DNA of 64,000 nt. Source: Mycolicibacterium hodleri. GTDB taxonomy: Bacteria > Actinomycetota > Actinomycetes > Mycobacteriales > Mycobacteriaceae. Position numbers and translations under genes: made by a program. Positions 11,170 to 19,713 of this stretch are shown here, one piece after another (position 1 is the stretch's first letter; each line of letters opens with the position of its first letter). The notes beneath the pieces are model-generated. The model had not been told where the DNA came from and made no database searches. It worked only from the letters and a program-made list of their open reading frames with translations. Location of the stretch: positions 62,001-126,000 of the forward strand of contig NZ_RCZG01000012.1 in assembly GCF_006439015.1 (NCBI RefSeq), in the 5' to 3' direction.

Positions 11170-12147
11170 TTATGCGTCGTCGAGCAGATCCGGTGTCACG
11201 GCCGACTCGGTATCCGGAATGCCATCGTGCTTGGCCTTGCGATCTGCCATGGACAGTAGCCTCCGAATACGGCCCGCCACCGCGTCTTTCGTCATCGGGG
11301 GCTCGGCGAGCCTGCCCAACTCCTCGAGCGAGGCCTGCCGGTGCTCGACGCGCAACCTGCCTGCGGCAGACAGATGATCCGGCACGGTGTCGCCGAGGAT
11401 GTTCAGCGCCCGTTCGACACGGGCCGCGGCGGCCACGGCCGCACGTGCGGAACGCCGCAGGTTTGCATCGTCGAAGTTGGCCAACCGGTTCGCCGTCGCG
11501 CGCACTTCGCGGCGGAGCCGCCGCTCCTCCCACGTGAGCCGAGTGTCCTGGGCGCCCATCCGCGTCAGCAGCGCACCGATGGCCTCGCCGTCGCGCACCA
11601 CGACCCGGTCACTGCCCCGCACTTCGCGGGCCTTGGCACTGACGCCGAGTCGGCGGGCCGCCCCGACAAGAGCCAGTGCCGCCTCCGGACCTGGGCAGCT
11701 GATCTCCAGTGACGACGAGCGACCGGGTTCGGTCAACGAGCCGTGCGCCAAAAATGCTCCGCGCCAGGCGGCTTCGGCATCACCGACGCTGCCACCCACC
11801 ACTTGTGCGGGCAAACCCCTGACCGGGCGACCTCGCAGATCCAAGAGCCCTGTCTGACGGGCGAGCGCCTCCCCGTCTTGCGCTACCCGCACCACGTACC
11901 GCGTGCCCTTGCGAATACCGCTGGCCGTCAGCACGTGCACCACGGCGTTGTAGCCGTAGAGATCGTGAATGTCCTTGCGCAGTCGACGCGCGATCACGCC
12001 AAGGTCTACCTCTGCCTCGACCACCACCCGGCCCGCCACGATGTGCAGTCCGCCTGCAAAGCGCAGCAAGGCCGCCACCTCCGCGCGCCGAGCGCTGACC
12101 GAGTTGATCACGAGCCGGCTGAGCTCATCCTTGACCTCGGCTGTCAT
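11170..12147 (-). CDS. whiA: WhiA-type DNA-binding regulator
   Basis: I take the ATG at 12147 (MTAEVKDELSRLV), which gives 325 residues, the normal WhiA length. A longer open frame to 12618 runs into yvcK. The N-terminal two-thirds resembles a LAGLIDADG homing-endonuclease fold that has lost catalytic residues. The C-terminal region (from about DHLSAAGRLRVEHRQASLEELG) is a sigma-like helix-turn-helix. In Streptomyces WhiA works with WhiB to control sporulation septation; in mycobacteria the homologue is kept without sporulation. It follows yvcK by 13 bp in the conserved uvrC-rapZ-yvcK-whiA operon. Confidence 0.96.
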   Translation of the reverse strand: MTAEVKDELSRLVINSVSARRAEVAALLRFAGGLHIVAGRVVVEAEVDLGVIARRLRKDIHDLYGYNAVVHVLTASGIRKGTRYVVRVAQDGEALARQTGLLDLRGRPVRGLPAQVVGGSVGDAEAAWRGAFLAHGSLTEPGRSSSLEISCPGPEAALALVGAARRLGVSAKAREVRGSDRVVVRDGEAIGALLTRMGAQDTRLTWEERRLRREVRATANRLANFDDANLRRSARAAVAAAARVERALNILGDTVPDHLSAAGRLRVEHRQASLEELGRLAEPPMTKDAVAGRIRRLLSMADRKAKHDGIPDTESAVTPDLLDDA

Positions 12148-12160
12148 CGCCACGAAATCG

Positions 12161-13162
12161 TCACCTCTCGTCGATCGACCGCGCGGCCGGAGTCTGAGCC
12201 GTCGGCGACACGGGTGCACTACCGCGCAGCCGAACCCGCTCGAGCGCCGCGGCCAACTTCGCCGGGTCATGTAATGGTGTACCAGGTCTGGAGACGTCAG
12301 CAAACTCAACGTGGGCCTCGAGGCTGGCTGCCGTTCGCCGGAGTTGGTCCCGTTCGCGTTCTCCTGGTACGCGGGCCGCGTCGACGACGATGTCGTGCAC
12401 GGTGAATCCTGGTGCATGTTGCGCCAGTACGTGGATATGGCGTTCAGCGGAGAAGCCCGCCGTCTCGCCCGGCTCGGCCACGAGGTTGAGCACCAACGCG
12501 CGACGCGCCGTCGAGGCTTGAAGCGCTGCCACGAGCTGCGGCACCAAGACGTGCGGGATGACGCTGGTGAACCAGGAGCCCGGGCCGAGGACGACCAGGT
12601 CGGCGGCCATGATCGCATCGATTGCCTGACGGGTGGCAGGCGGATTGCCGGGGTTCAGGCGTACCCGACGCACCTTGCCGACCGTGGTGGCCACCGCCAC
12701 CTGACCCCGAATCACCCGGCTCATCCTTGGATCGGATTCCAGGCCGGCCACGTCCGCCTCGATCTGCAGCGCGATCGGACACATCGGCAGGACTCGACCC
12801 TTCAGGTCGAGGATGCGACCGAGCTCGTCGAGGGCCGCGACGGGATCGGCGAGCACTTCGTTGAGGCCGGCCAGCAGCAGATTGCCGATCGGATGCCCGG
12901 CCAACGCCCCGCTGCCACCAAACCTGTGCTGGATGATGGTGGCCCACAGGTGACCGTGCGGGGTATCGGATGCCAACGCCGCCAACGCCATTCGCAGGTC
13001 ACCCGGCGGCACGACGTCGAGTTCGTTACGCAACCGACCCGACGAGCCGCCGTCATCGGCGACCGTCACCACCGCCGTCACGTGCGGCGTCAGCCTACGC
13101 AATGCCGACAACGTCGCGTACAACCCGTGGCCACCACCCAGCGCAACGATCCGTGCGCTCAC
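12161..13162 (-). CDS. yvcK: YvcK/CofD-like protein (gluconeogenesis factor family)
   Basis: The 333 residues belong to the YvcK branch of the CofD-like superfamily. The N-terminal nucleotide-sugar binding loop VALGGGHGLYATLSALRR is followed by VVTVADDGGSSGRLRNEL. LGPGSWFTSVIPHVLVPQL lies in the C-terminal half. The homologue in M. tuberculosis (CuvA) localises to growth sites and supports cell-wall metabolism and use of some carbon sources; the B. subtilis protein binds UDP-sugars. It sits between rapZ (73 bp upstream) and whiA. Confidence 0.95.
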   Translation of the reverse strand: MSARIVALGGGHGLYATLSALRRLTPHVTAVVTVADDGGSSGRLRNELDVVPPGDLRMALAALASDTPHGHLWATIIQHRFGGSGALAGHPIGNLLLAGLNEVLADPVAALDELGRILDLKGRVLPMCPIALQIEADVAGLESDPRMSRVIRGQVAVATTVGKVRRVRLNPGNPPATRQAIDAIMAADLVVLGPGSWFTSVIPHVLVPQLVAALQASTARRALVLNLVAEPGETAGFSAERHIHVLAQHAPGFTVHDIVVDAARVPGERERDQLRRTAASLEAHVEFADVSRPGTPLHDPAKLAAALERVRLRGSAPVSPTAQTPAARSIDER

Positions 13163-13235
13163 GGCTCGACTCCCTTGCGCTCCGGTTTTCGCTCGTCCCT
13201 CGCTGCGATCCTCACGCGCGGTCGTCTTCGTGCGC

Positions 13236-14141
13236 TCATTCGCGACCCAGATCCCGGTGCAGCACCCGCACCGTCAGGTCGTCGTCACCGTCAAGCCGCC
13301 CCGCAAGCGCCTCGGCAATGGCGACACTGCGATGCTTGCCGCCGGTGCACCCGATCGCGACAGTCATGTAGCGCTTGCCCTCCCTGCGGTATCCGTCGAT
13401 GACGACGTCCAGCAGCCGATGGTAGGTGTCGATGAAGTCCGCCGCCCCCGGTTGGCCAAGGACGTAATCTCGCACCGCCGGATGCTGGCCGGTGTGCGGC
13501 CGTAACTCGTCGACCCAGTGCGGGTTCGGTAGGAAGCGGACATCCATCACCGTGTCGGCATCCATCGGCAGGCCGTACTTGTAGCCGAAGGATTCCACTG
13601 TCACGTTGGTGTGGGCCACGGTTTCGGCGGCGAACGCGCGCTCGATCGTCTCGCGCAGTGCGGGCACCGGCAGCGAGGACGTATCGATCACCAGATCGGC
13701 CGCCGCTCGGATCGGGGCCAGCATCGTGCGCTCTGCGGTAATTCCTTCGGCCAGAGTCTGATTGCCCTGCAGCGGATGGCTGCGTCGGTTCTGTTCGTAG
13801 CGGCGGACGAGGATGTCGTCGGACGCCTCGAGGAACAGCACCCGCGGGGTGATGTTGCGGGTGGCCAGGTCGCTCCGGACCCATTCCAGATCGCCGGTGA
13901 AGCCCCGGGATCGCACGTCCATGACGACGGCCAGCTGGGTGATGCGTGAACCGGCCGCCAGACCCAGCTCGACCATCCTGGCGATGAGCTCAGGCGGCAG
14001 GTTGTCGGCGACGTACCAGCCCAGATCCTCGAGAACCTTGGCCGCGGTCCCCCGCCCCGCGCCCGACAATCCGGTGACGAGAACGACGTCGATTCCCGCA
14101 GCCGCAAGCTCATCGGCGTGACCGTCCTGGAGATCGGTCAT
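13236..14141 (-). CDS. rapZ: RapZ-like nucleotide-binding protein (YvcJ family)
   Basis: The start ATG at 14141 (MTDLQDGHADEL) overlaps the uvrC stop (ATGA), giving 301 residues. A longer open frame upstream is only uvrC read out of frame. A Walker A loop, VTGLSGAGRGTAAKVL, lies near residue 20. VVMDVRSRGFTGDLEWVR and LFLEASDDILVRRYEQNRR follow. The C-terminal domain has SFGYKYGLPMDADTVMDVRF and IGCTGGKHRSVAIAEALA, hallmarks of the family. In E. coli RapZ directs decay of a small RNA that controls GlmS; B. subtilis YvcJ is a GTP-hydrolysing protein. The mycobacterial role is not settled. Confidence 0.95.
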   Translation of the reverse strand: MTDLQDGHADELAAAGIDVVLVTGLSGAGRGTAAKVLEDLGWYVADNLPPELIARMVELGLAAGSRITQLAVVMDVRSRGFTGDLEWVRSDLATRNITPRVLFLEASDDILVRRYEQNRRSHPLQGNQTLAEGITAERTMLAPIRAAADLVIDTSSLPVPALRETIERAFAAETVAHTNVTVESFGYKYGLPMDADTVMDVRFLPNPHWVDELRPHTGQHPAVRDYVLGQPGAADFIDTYHRLLDVVIDGYRREGKRYMTVAIGCTGGKHRSVAIAEALAGRLDGDDDLTVRVLHRDLGRE

Positions 14142-16186
14142 GCTCGATCCGCCTCCTGGCCCGTTATCGGTGGTACGTCGTCCTTGATCGTAGGCACGCC
14201 GAGTGCCTCGAGGACGGCGTTCGCCGTGGCGACTCCGATTCCCGGCACGGCGGTGATCTCCTCGACGCTTGCGTCCTTGAGCCGGGCCACCGAACCGAAG
14301 TGCGTCACCAACGCCTTGCGGCGGTGCTCCCCCAGTCCCCGGACCGAGTCTAGTGCCGACGCAGTCATCCGTTTCGACCGCTTGCTGCGGTGATAGCCGA
14401 TGGCGAAGCGGTGCGCCTCGTCGCGCACGCGCTGCAGCAGGTAGAGGCCGTCGCTGTTGCGCGGCATGATCACCGGATCCGGCGACGTCCCGTCCAGGTT
14501 GGGCACCCACACCTCTTCGAGCCGCTTGGCCAACCCCACGACGGCCACGTCGGTGACGCCGAGTTCCTCGAGGACTGCTGCGGCGGCGTTCACCTGGGGG
14601 GCCCCACCGTCGACCACGAACAGGTTGGGTGGGTAGGCGAATCTGCGCGGACGAGCGCTTGCGCGAGGACCATCGTCCCCGGGGGCCTCGTCGGTCAGCG
14701 GCGCTTGCGCATCGGCGACGTGCCGCGCGAAGCGACGACGTGTCACCTCGGCGATCGACGCGACGTCGTCGGAACGCCCGTCGCCCGCCGCCTCGCGAAT
14801 GGCGTAGTGCCGGTAGTCGGACTTGCGCGGCAACCCGTCCTCGAACACCACCAGCGATGCCACCACGTCCGTGCCCTGGACGTGGCTGATGTCCACGCAC
14901 TCGATGCGCAGCGGAGCGTCGGCGAGGCCGAGAAACTCCTGAATACTCTGTAGCGCTTCTGATCTCGCGTTGAAGTCACCGGCACGCTTGAGCTTGTGTT
15001 GCGTGAGTGCGTCCTGCGCATTGCGGTGCACGGTCTCGGCGAGGGCCCGCTTGTCGCCGCGCACCGGCACCCGTAGCTGGACGTTGGACCCGCGCAGCCC
15101 GCTCAGCCATGCGGCGAGCTCGTCGGCGTTCTCGGGCAGCACCGGTACCAGGACTTGCCTCGGTACCAGGTTGGCGGCGTCATCTTCTCCGGCGGCGCCC
15201 GCACCTCCGAGTTCGGCCTGTTCGCCGTAGAACTGGGTGAGGAATTGCTCGACGAGAATCTTCAGACCCGACTCACCCGGCACGACGACACCAGTCGCCT
15301 CCGGCTCCGTGGACTTCTCGACGACCCAGCCGCGCTGACCACGCACCCGACCGCCACGCACGTGGAACACCTGCACGGCGGCTTCCAGTTCGTCGTCGGC
15401 AAACGCGACGACATCCGCGTCCGTACCGTCACCGAACACCACGGTCTGCTTCTCCAACGCACGTTTGAGTGCGGAGATGTTGTCCCGGAGCCGGGCGGCC
15501 CGCTCGAAGTCGAGCTGTTCGGCGGCAGCGTTCATCTGCTGCTCCATGTCGCGGGCCAGACGGTCCGTCTTGCCTGCCAGGAAGTCACAGAAGTCGAGCA
15601 CGATCCTGCGGTGTTCCTCGGCACTTACCCGCCCGACGCACGGCGCCGCGCACTTGTCGATGTAGCCGAGCAGGCACGGTCGGCCAATCTGGTTGTGCCG
15701 CTTGAATACCCCCGCCGAGCAGGTGCGGGCCGGAAAGACCCGGGTCAAGAGGTCGACGGTTTCGCGGATCGCCCACGCGTGGGAGTAGGGACCGAAGTAG
15801 CGCACGCCCTTGCGGCGCGGGCCACGGTAGACGAACAGTCGCGGGTACTCCTCGTTCAACGTCACGGCGAGTACGGGATACGACTTGTCGTCGCGGTAGC
15901 GGATGTTGAACCGAGGATCGAACTCCTTGATCCAGTTGTATTCCAGCTGCAGCGCTTCGACTTCGGTACCGACGACCGTCCACTCGACACTGCCCGCAGT
16001 CATCACCATCTGCCTGGTGCGCGGGGCGAGCCCGGACAGATCCGCGAAGTAGGAGTTGAGGCGGCTTCGCAGACTCTTGGCCTTGCCGACGTAGATCACC
16101 CGGCCGTGCGGATCGCGGAACCGGTAGACGCCGGGCTCGAGGGGTATCGAGCCCGGGGCTGGCCGGTAGGTCGCTGGATCGGGCAC
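14138..16186 (-). CDS. uvrC: UvrC, excinuclease ABC subunit C
   Basis: UvrC makes both incisions in nucleotide excision repair. I chose the GTG at 16186 (VPDPATYRPAPGS), giving 682 residues; the longer frame has no family sequence. The GIY-YIG nuclease domain is at residues about 15-95 (GVYRFRDPHGRVIYVGKAKS). The UVR coiled-coil motif is near 210-245 (AAEQLDFERAARLRDNI). The RNase H-like domain contains IECVDISHVQGTDVVASLV, and paired helix-hairpin-helix motifs end the protein. It heads the uvrC-rapZ-yvcK-whiA operon. The murD2-like gene ends 65 bp upstream. Confidence 0.97.
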   Translation of the reverse strand: MPDPATYRPAPGSIPLEPGVYRFRDPHGRVIYVGKAKSLRSRLNSYFADLSGLAPRTRQMVMTAGSVEWTVVGTEVEALQLEYNWIKEFDPRFNIRYRDDKSYPVLAVTLNEEYPRLFVYRGPRRKGVRYFGPYSHAWAIRETVDLLTRVFPARTCSAGVFKRHNQIGRPCLLGYIDKCAAPCVGRVSAEEHRRIVLDFCDFLAGKTDRLARDMEQQMNAAAEQLDFERAARLRDNISALKRALEKQTVVFGDGTDADVVAFADDELEAAVQVFHVRGGRVRGQRGWVVEKSTEPEATGVVVPGESGLKILVEQFLTQFYGEQAELGGAGAAGEDDAANLVPRQVLVPVLPENADELAAWLSGLRGSNVQLRVPVRGDKRALAETVHRNAQDALTQHKLKRAGDFNARSEALQSIQEFLGLADAPLRIECVDISHVQGTDVVASLVVFEDGLPRKSDYRHYAIREAAGDGRSDDVASIAEVTRRRFARHVADAQAPLTDEAPGDDGPRASARPRRFAYPPNLFVVDGGAPQVNAAAAVLEELGVTDVAVVGLAKRLEEVWVPNLDGTSPDPVIMPRNSDGLYLLQRVRDEAHRFAIGYHRSKRSKRMTASALDSVRGLGEHRRKALVTHFGSVARLKDASVEEITAVPGIGVATANAVLEALGVPTIKDDVPPITGQEADRA

Positions 16187-16251
16187 GGGTTCCAGGTTAG
16201 TTCGCCCCCCGACAAGCGATCGCCACCGGACGGGTGCGCGCCAGGACGCCG

Positions 16252-17559
16252 TCAGTTCAGCGCGTCGATGAAACCGCGGTACGCCGCGGCCTTTGCCTCG
16301 TAGTTGGTGAACAGGTCGTAGCTCGCCGCTCCCGGCGACAGCAGCACGACGTCCACGTCTGTCAACGACGACGCGGTGCGCACCGCCTCCTCGAGACTGT
16401 CGGCCAGGAAGGTCTGAGACGGATGCTCCCGCGCGAAGCCGGATCCGATGGCGGCACCGTTGGTCGGTGACTGGATCAGGGACACCCGGCGCTCGCCGCT
16501 CCGCAGGTAGTCGTCGAGGTTGTCGTAGTTCAGTTGCCGATCCATGCCACCGACGATCAACGCGACGTGCTCTTGCGGATCCATGGCCCTGAGTGCCGCT
16601 GTCACGCTCTCCCCCGTCGTCGACAGGGTGTCGTCGATCCAGCGGATACGACCCGTGGTCCGAATGGTCTGTAGCCGGTGCGGCAGACCCTGATAGGTGT
16701 TGACGGCGCCGTCGAATTCGGCCACCGTCACCGGCCTGCCGAGCACCTCCGCCGCGGCGACGGCAGCGAGCGCTCCGTTCACGACGTTGTGCTCGTAGGT
16801 CATCACCGACACTCCCTCGGCGCGCCGCAGGTGACCCGGGTCGACGAGTCGTACGTCGGATTCGATCGGCGCCACGCCCAGCCGCTCGAGGACGGTGACC
16901 ACTTCGGGCGTGGTCACCAGCGCGCGGGCTCCATTGCGGAAGACGTTCGCCTTCGCGAGGTAGTAGGAGTCCTTGTCGCCGTGCCAATCCAGATGGTCCT
17001 CATAGAGATTGGTGATGACTGCTACGCCGGGCGACGTGGTGAGCAGCGCCGCCTGTTGGCTCGACACCTCGGCGACCACTACGACGCCGTCGGCAGGCGA
17101 CAGGTCCGAAAGGGGCGTGCCGATGTTGCCGGCGACGACGGCATCGATGCCGACTCGGCGAAGGAGGTGACCGAGGAAGGACGCGGTGGTGCTCTTGCCC
17201 TTGGTGCCGGTGACGCCGATGGTGGTCGCACCGTGGCGGGACATGAACCAGTCGGCCGCACTGGAGATCCGGATCCCCGAGCGGCGGAGCTCTTCGAAGA
17301 CGGGTTGGTGCCACGGCACGCCCGGACTGACGAAGACGACGTCGCAGGCACTCAGACGCGCGAGATGCTCCGAGCCACGGAACACCCGGAGGTTCGCGAT
17401 CCCCTCCGGCTCCTCGTAGGGGCGACGGCCCATGTCGTCGACGGCCTCGATGCGGGCGGCGCCCTCGGCGGCAGCGGTTCTCGCCAACGAGACGCCTTCT
17501 CGACCGAACCCCCAGATGCCGACGGTCAGGCCTGCAAGGTCGGACGGTACCGCGCTCAT
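16252..17559 (-). CDS. murD2: MurD2-type UDP-MurNAc-L-Ala--L-Glu ligase
   Basis: The 435-residue Mur ligase has an N-terminal Rossmann-like domain (GIWGFGREGVSLA), the ATP loop VTGTKGKSTTASFLG at about 116-130, and the central-domain motif ITNLYEDHLDWHGDKDSYY. The glutamate-binding C-terminal domain follows. It is MurD-like but is not in the dcw cluster. Its start overlaps the stop of a MurL-like epimerase gene (ATGA). In Xanthomonas oryzae a MurD homologue paired with MurL adds L-Glu instead of D-Glu to UDP-MurNAc-L-Ala, and MurL then inverts it; I infer the same here. A true second MurD using D-Glu cannot be excluded from sequence alone. Confidence 0.78.
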   Translation of the reverse strand: MSAVPSDLAGLTVGIWGFGREGVSLARTAAAEGAARIEAVDDMGRRPYEEPEGIANLRVFRGSEHLARLSACDVVFVSPGVPWHQPVFEELRRSGIRISSAADWFMSRHGATTIGVTGTKGKSTTASFLGHLLRRVGIDAVVAGNIGTPLSDLSPADGVVVVAEVSSQQAALLTTSPGVAVITNLYEDHLDWHGDKDSYYLAKANVFRNGARALVTTPEVVTVLERLGVAPIESDVRLVDPGHLRRAEGVSVMTYEHNVVNGALAAVAAAEVLGRPVTVAEFDGAVNTYQGLPHRLQTIRTTGRIRWIDDTLSTTGESVTAALRAMDPQEHVALIVGGMDRQLNYDNLDDYLRSGERRVSLIQSPTNGAAIGSGFAREHPSQTFLADSLEEAVRTASSLTDVDVVLLSPGAASYDLFTNYEAKAAAYRGFIDALN

Positions 17560-18905
17560 GTCGCGGTCAGCGCCGCGGCGTACCGCGCGGGAACGTAGTT
17601 CACGGCGGCCGACCCCTCCTGCTCGGGCGCCTCCGATGCGGCGACCTTCTCGAGATCGTCACGCCGGGTGCGAAACTCCTCGACGAGGGGGACTCCGCGC
17701 CACTCGTCCGCATCGAGGACCGAAATCAGCGACTCGGCTGCTTCGTAGTATTCGCCGACGCACTCGAATGGCTTGTGCGCGCCGAGACCGACGATGTCCT
17801 CGAAGCCCGGGCGATTGTCCAGGTCGGCGTAGAGATCGTGACCGAAGATCGCCTCCACCTCCGCGCGTCCCAGCCGTGGTGCCATCAGGCCGTAGACGAA
17901 GAGGCATTTGGGGCAATGCCCGCACCATGTTGCGCCTCGGCGTCCCGAGTCGATGGCGAACGGGCGGTTGCAGCTGATGAAGTCGCGGAAGTACTCAGGG
18001 CTGCTGCGGAACCTGTCCGCGATCTCGGATTCCGATAGCGGCCGAAGCAGCGAAAAATAACGATCGGGATTGAGCCCGTACGCGGTCAAGGTGTCCCGCA
18101 GCAGCGACTCGTACGAGATGCTCTTGGACCACTGATGATTGACGTCGCGGCCCAGCCAGGTGACGTTGCCGACGTTGGAGGACCGTTCGTTGGACAGCAC
18201 GACCGGGCCGAGGTCGTTCGCGTTGGCCACGATGAGTCCGATGACGCTGTTGATCGCCGTGACGGGCACATGGCCGTTGTGAGCGCCCTTGGCATTGGCC
18301 TCGATGAGCCGCCGGTCGATGCGACGCATCACCCGCAGGCTGTCGAGGCCACTGATCGCTATGCACCGGTCGATGGGGTCGAACTTGTTGACGCTGAACA
18401 GCATTGGGTGAAAGCCCTGGCGCTTGAGTGCTTCGATGCTGACGACCGAGTCCTTGCCGCCTCCGACGGGTACCAGGGGTTCGGCGTCAGGGTCCCACCC
18501 GTCGTCACCCATGTCCGCCAGCTGCGCGTCGGGACCGGTGACGTCCGGCGTCAACGCGTCCGGCAGTGAATTGCGATACGCGAATTCGCCCAGTCCGCCT
18601 TTGATGAGTTCACGCAGATAGTGACGCTCGAATTCACCGGTGGGGAAGGCGATCTCGATTCGCGGCGGAGCAGCAGCCTTGAAGTAACTCAGCGAACAGG
18701 TCAGTGCGAGCAGCCGCAGCAGACGGTCGTCGGGCCGCCGTTCGCCCAATGCGGCGCCGAAGTCCACCACCTCGGCAAAGGATACGTCGTTCGAGCCATC
18801 GGACGGCTTGCCGCGCAACGTGTAATGCGCGCTGAAGACGCCGTCGGTTACGTCGTATCCGTCGATCGTCATGGCCCGAAACGACGCCGGGTCGAAATCG
18901 CTCAT
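17556..18905 (-). CDS. murL: MurL-type UDP-MurNAc-L-Ala-L-Glu epimerase
   Basis: The start ATG at 18905 overlaps the upstream stop (ATGA) and follows GCGAGG, giving 449 residues. A PP-loop-like ATP site, VPVGGGKDSVVSIEAL, lies at about 146-161. Further segments I associate with MurL are GEFAYRNSL, NGHVPVTAI, VNHQWSKS, YFSLLRPLSE, a Cys pair WCGHCPKC near 327-334, and KPFECVGE. In Xanthomonas this ATP-dependent enzyme epimerises the terminal L-Glu of UDP-MurNAc-L-Ala-L-Glu to D-Glu, replacing glutamate racemase. The adjacent MurD2-type ligase supports the same function. Recognition is from memory of the family, not a search. Confidence 0.82.
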   Translation of the reverse strand: MSDFDPASFRAMTIDGYDVTDGVFSAHYTLRGKPSDGSNDVSFAEVVDFGAALGERRPDDRLLRLLALTCSLSYFKAAAPPRIEIAFPTGEFERHYLRELIKGGLGEFAYRNSLPDALTPDVTGPDAQLADMGDDGWDPDAEPLVPVGGGKDSVVSIEALKRQGFHPMLFSVNKFDPIDRCIAISGLDSLRVMRRIDRRLIEANAKGAHNGHVPVTAINSVIGLIVANANDLGPVVLSNERSSNVGNVTWLGRDVNHQWSKSISYESLLRDTLTAYGLNPDRYFSLLRPLSESEIADRFRSSPEYFRDFISCNRPFAIDSGRRGATWCGHCPKCLFVYGLMAPRLGRAEVEAIFGHDLYADLDNRPGFEDIVGLGAHKPFECVGEYYEAAESLISVLDADEWRGVPLVEEFRTRRDDLEKVAASEAPEQEGSAAVNYVPARYAAALTAT

Positions 18906-19651
18906 GACCACCTCGCGAACGACGGTGTCGCCTCGTCGTCCACGGCGAACCGCGTCCCGTCGAGCTCGACGACCAGATGAGTCTCATACCGCGGCGACAC
19001 CCACCAGATGTGCTGGGTGTCGTTGGGTAACGTCGGGACTCGACGGATCGGCGCGATTGCTCCGCAACGAGCCAACTGTTCGAGGACCGACGTCGGCTCC
19101 GGATTCTCCACCCCGAGGACGCCGTCTGGAGTCTCGAACACGAGGGCGCCGAGGAGCGGCTGTCCGCAGGACAGTCCGTCGGCGTAGCCGCGGCGGTTGA
19201 GCCAGCGCTCGCGTTGATCGAGCTCACCTTTGCTGGTGGTCCGCGCCGCCATCCTCCGCCACCACGGATCAGTCGCATCGTGCGCCGGAGGCACCGACTC
19301 GTCGCCGGCGATGCGGACCGCGTCGCGGCGCAGTGGCTGCACCGTCGCGCTCGACACCAGGATCCTCGGTACGCCGTCGACGTCCGAGATCGTGACGCTT
19401 GCGGCGACCAGATCCGGGCCCGCGCAGCCCGAGAGTGCGGTCGACACGTCCGTCGGCGGCGGCATGGGAATGCCGAAGAACTCCGCGGCCTCCTGCAGGT
19501 AGCGCCAGACGCCGTCGACGTCGGGCAGGCGCCCACCGACCATCGGAATGGTGATGGTGGGCAGCGCCCCGGGGCGCGTGATGAGCTGGGCGGCGCGCAG
19601 AGTCTGGGAGTCGGGTTCCAGAGCGGTCGCCGACGTGCGAAAATGGGTCAC
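18902..19651 (-). CDS. Unrecognised protein heading the murL-murD2 operon
   Basis: I cannot name this 249-residue soluble protein. It has no signal peptide or membrane segment. From about residue 130 the pattern WWRRMAARTTSKGELDQRE, RRGYADG, then GALVFETPDGVLGVENPEPT faintly recalls the second half of fold-type IV PLP enzymes (D-amino-acid aminotransferase, ADC lyase). In those a catalytic Lys precedes an EAL-LD-x-G-x-V-x-E segment. The likeness is weak and the conserved SN is missing, so I do not assign a function. Its stop overlaps the murL start by 4 bp, so it is very likely part of the same process. The promoter lies in the 35-58 bp facing the divergent GNAT gene. Confidence 0.7.
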   Translation of the reverse strand: MTHFRTSATALEPDSQTLRAAQLITRPGALPTITIPMVGGRLPDVDGVWRYLQEAAEFFGIPMPPPTDVSTALSGCAGPDLVAASVTISDVDGVPRILVSSATVQPLRRDAVRIAGDESVPPAHDATDPWWRRMAARTTSKGELDQRERWLNRRGYADGLSCGQPLLGALVFETPDGVLGVENPEPTSVLEQLARCGAIAPIRRVPTLPNDTQHIWWVSPRYETHLVVELDGTRFAVDDEATPSFARWS

Positions 19652-19686
19652 TATCAGCGCATTCTAACGTACTGCACGAAGGAGCC

Positions 19687-19713
19687 ATGCGACGCCGCAT
19701 GAGTGCCACATGA
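19687..19713 (+). CDS. Possible 8-residue leader peptide upstream of GNAT gene
   Basis: A strong ribosome site (GAAGGAG, 19678-19684) does not serve the GNAT start. It precedes an ATG at 19687 that reads only MRRRMSAT before a TGA. That TGA overlaps the GNAT ATG at 19710 (ATGA). The layout suggests either translational coupling or a short regulatory leader. The block CATGAGTGCC occurs twice here, so a small duplication could also have created it. Confidence 0.35.
   Translation: MRRRMSAT

Noticed and set aside
11033..11533. Open frame on the minus strand overlapping the whiA 3' end
   Set aside because: Arg/Gly-rich shadow of whiA; no ribosome site and no family sequence.
12148..12618. N-terminal extension of the whiA frame
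   Set aside because: Translates yvcK out of frame; WhiA homologues start at MTAEVKDEL.
16187..16987. N-terminal extension of the uvrC frame
   Set aside because: Reads the murD2-like gene in another frame; the UvrC family starts at about VPDPATY.
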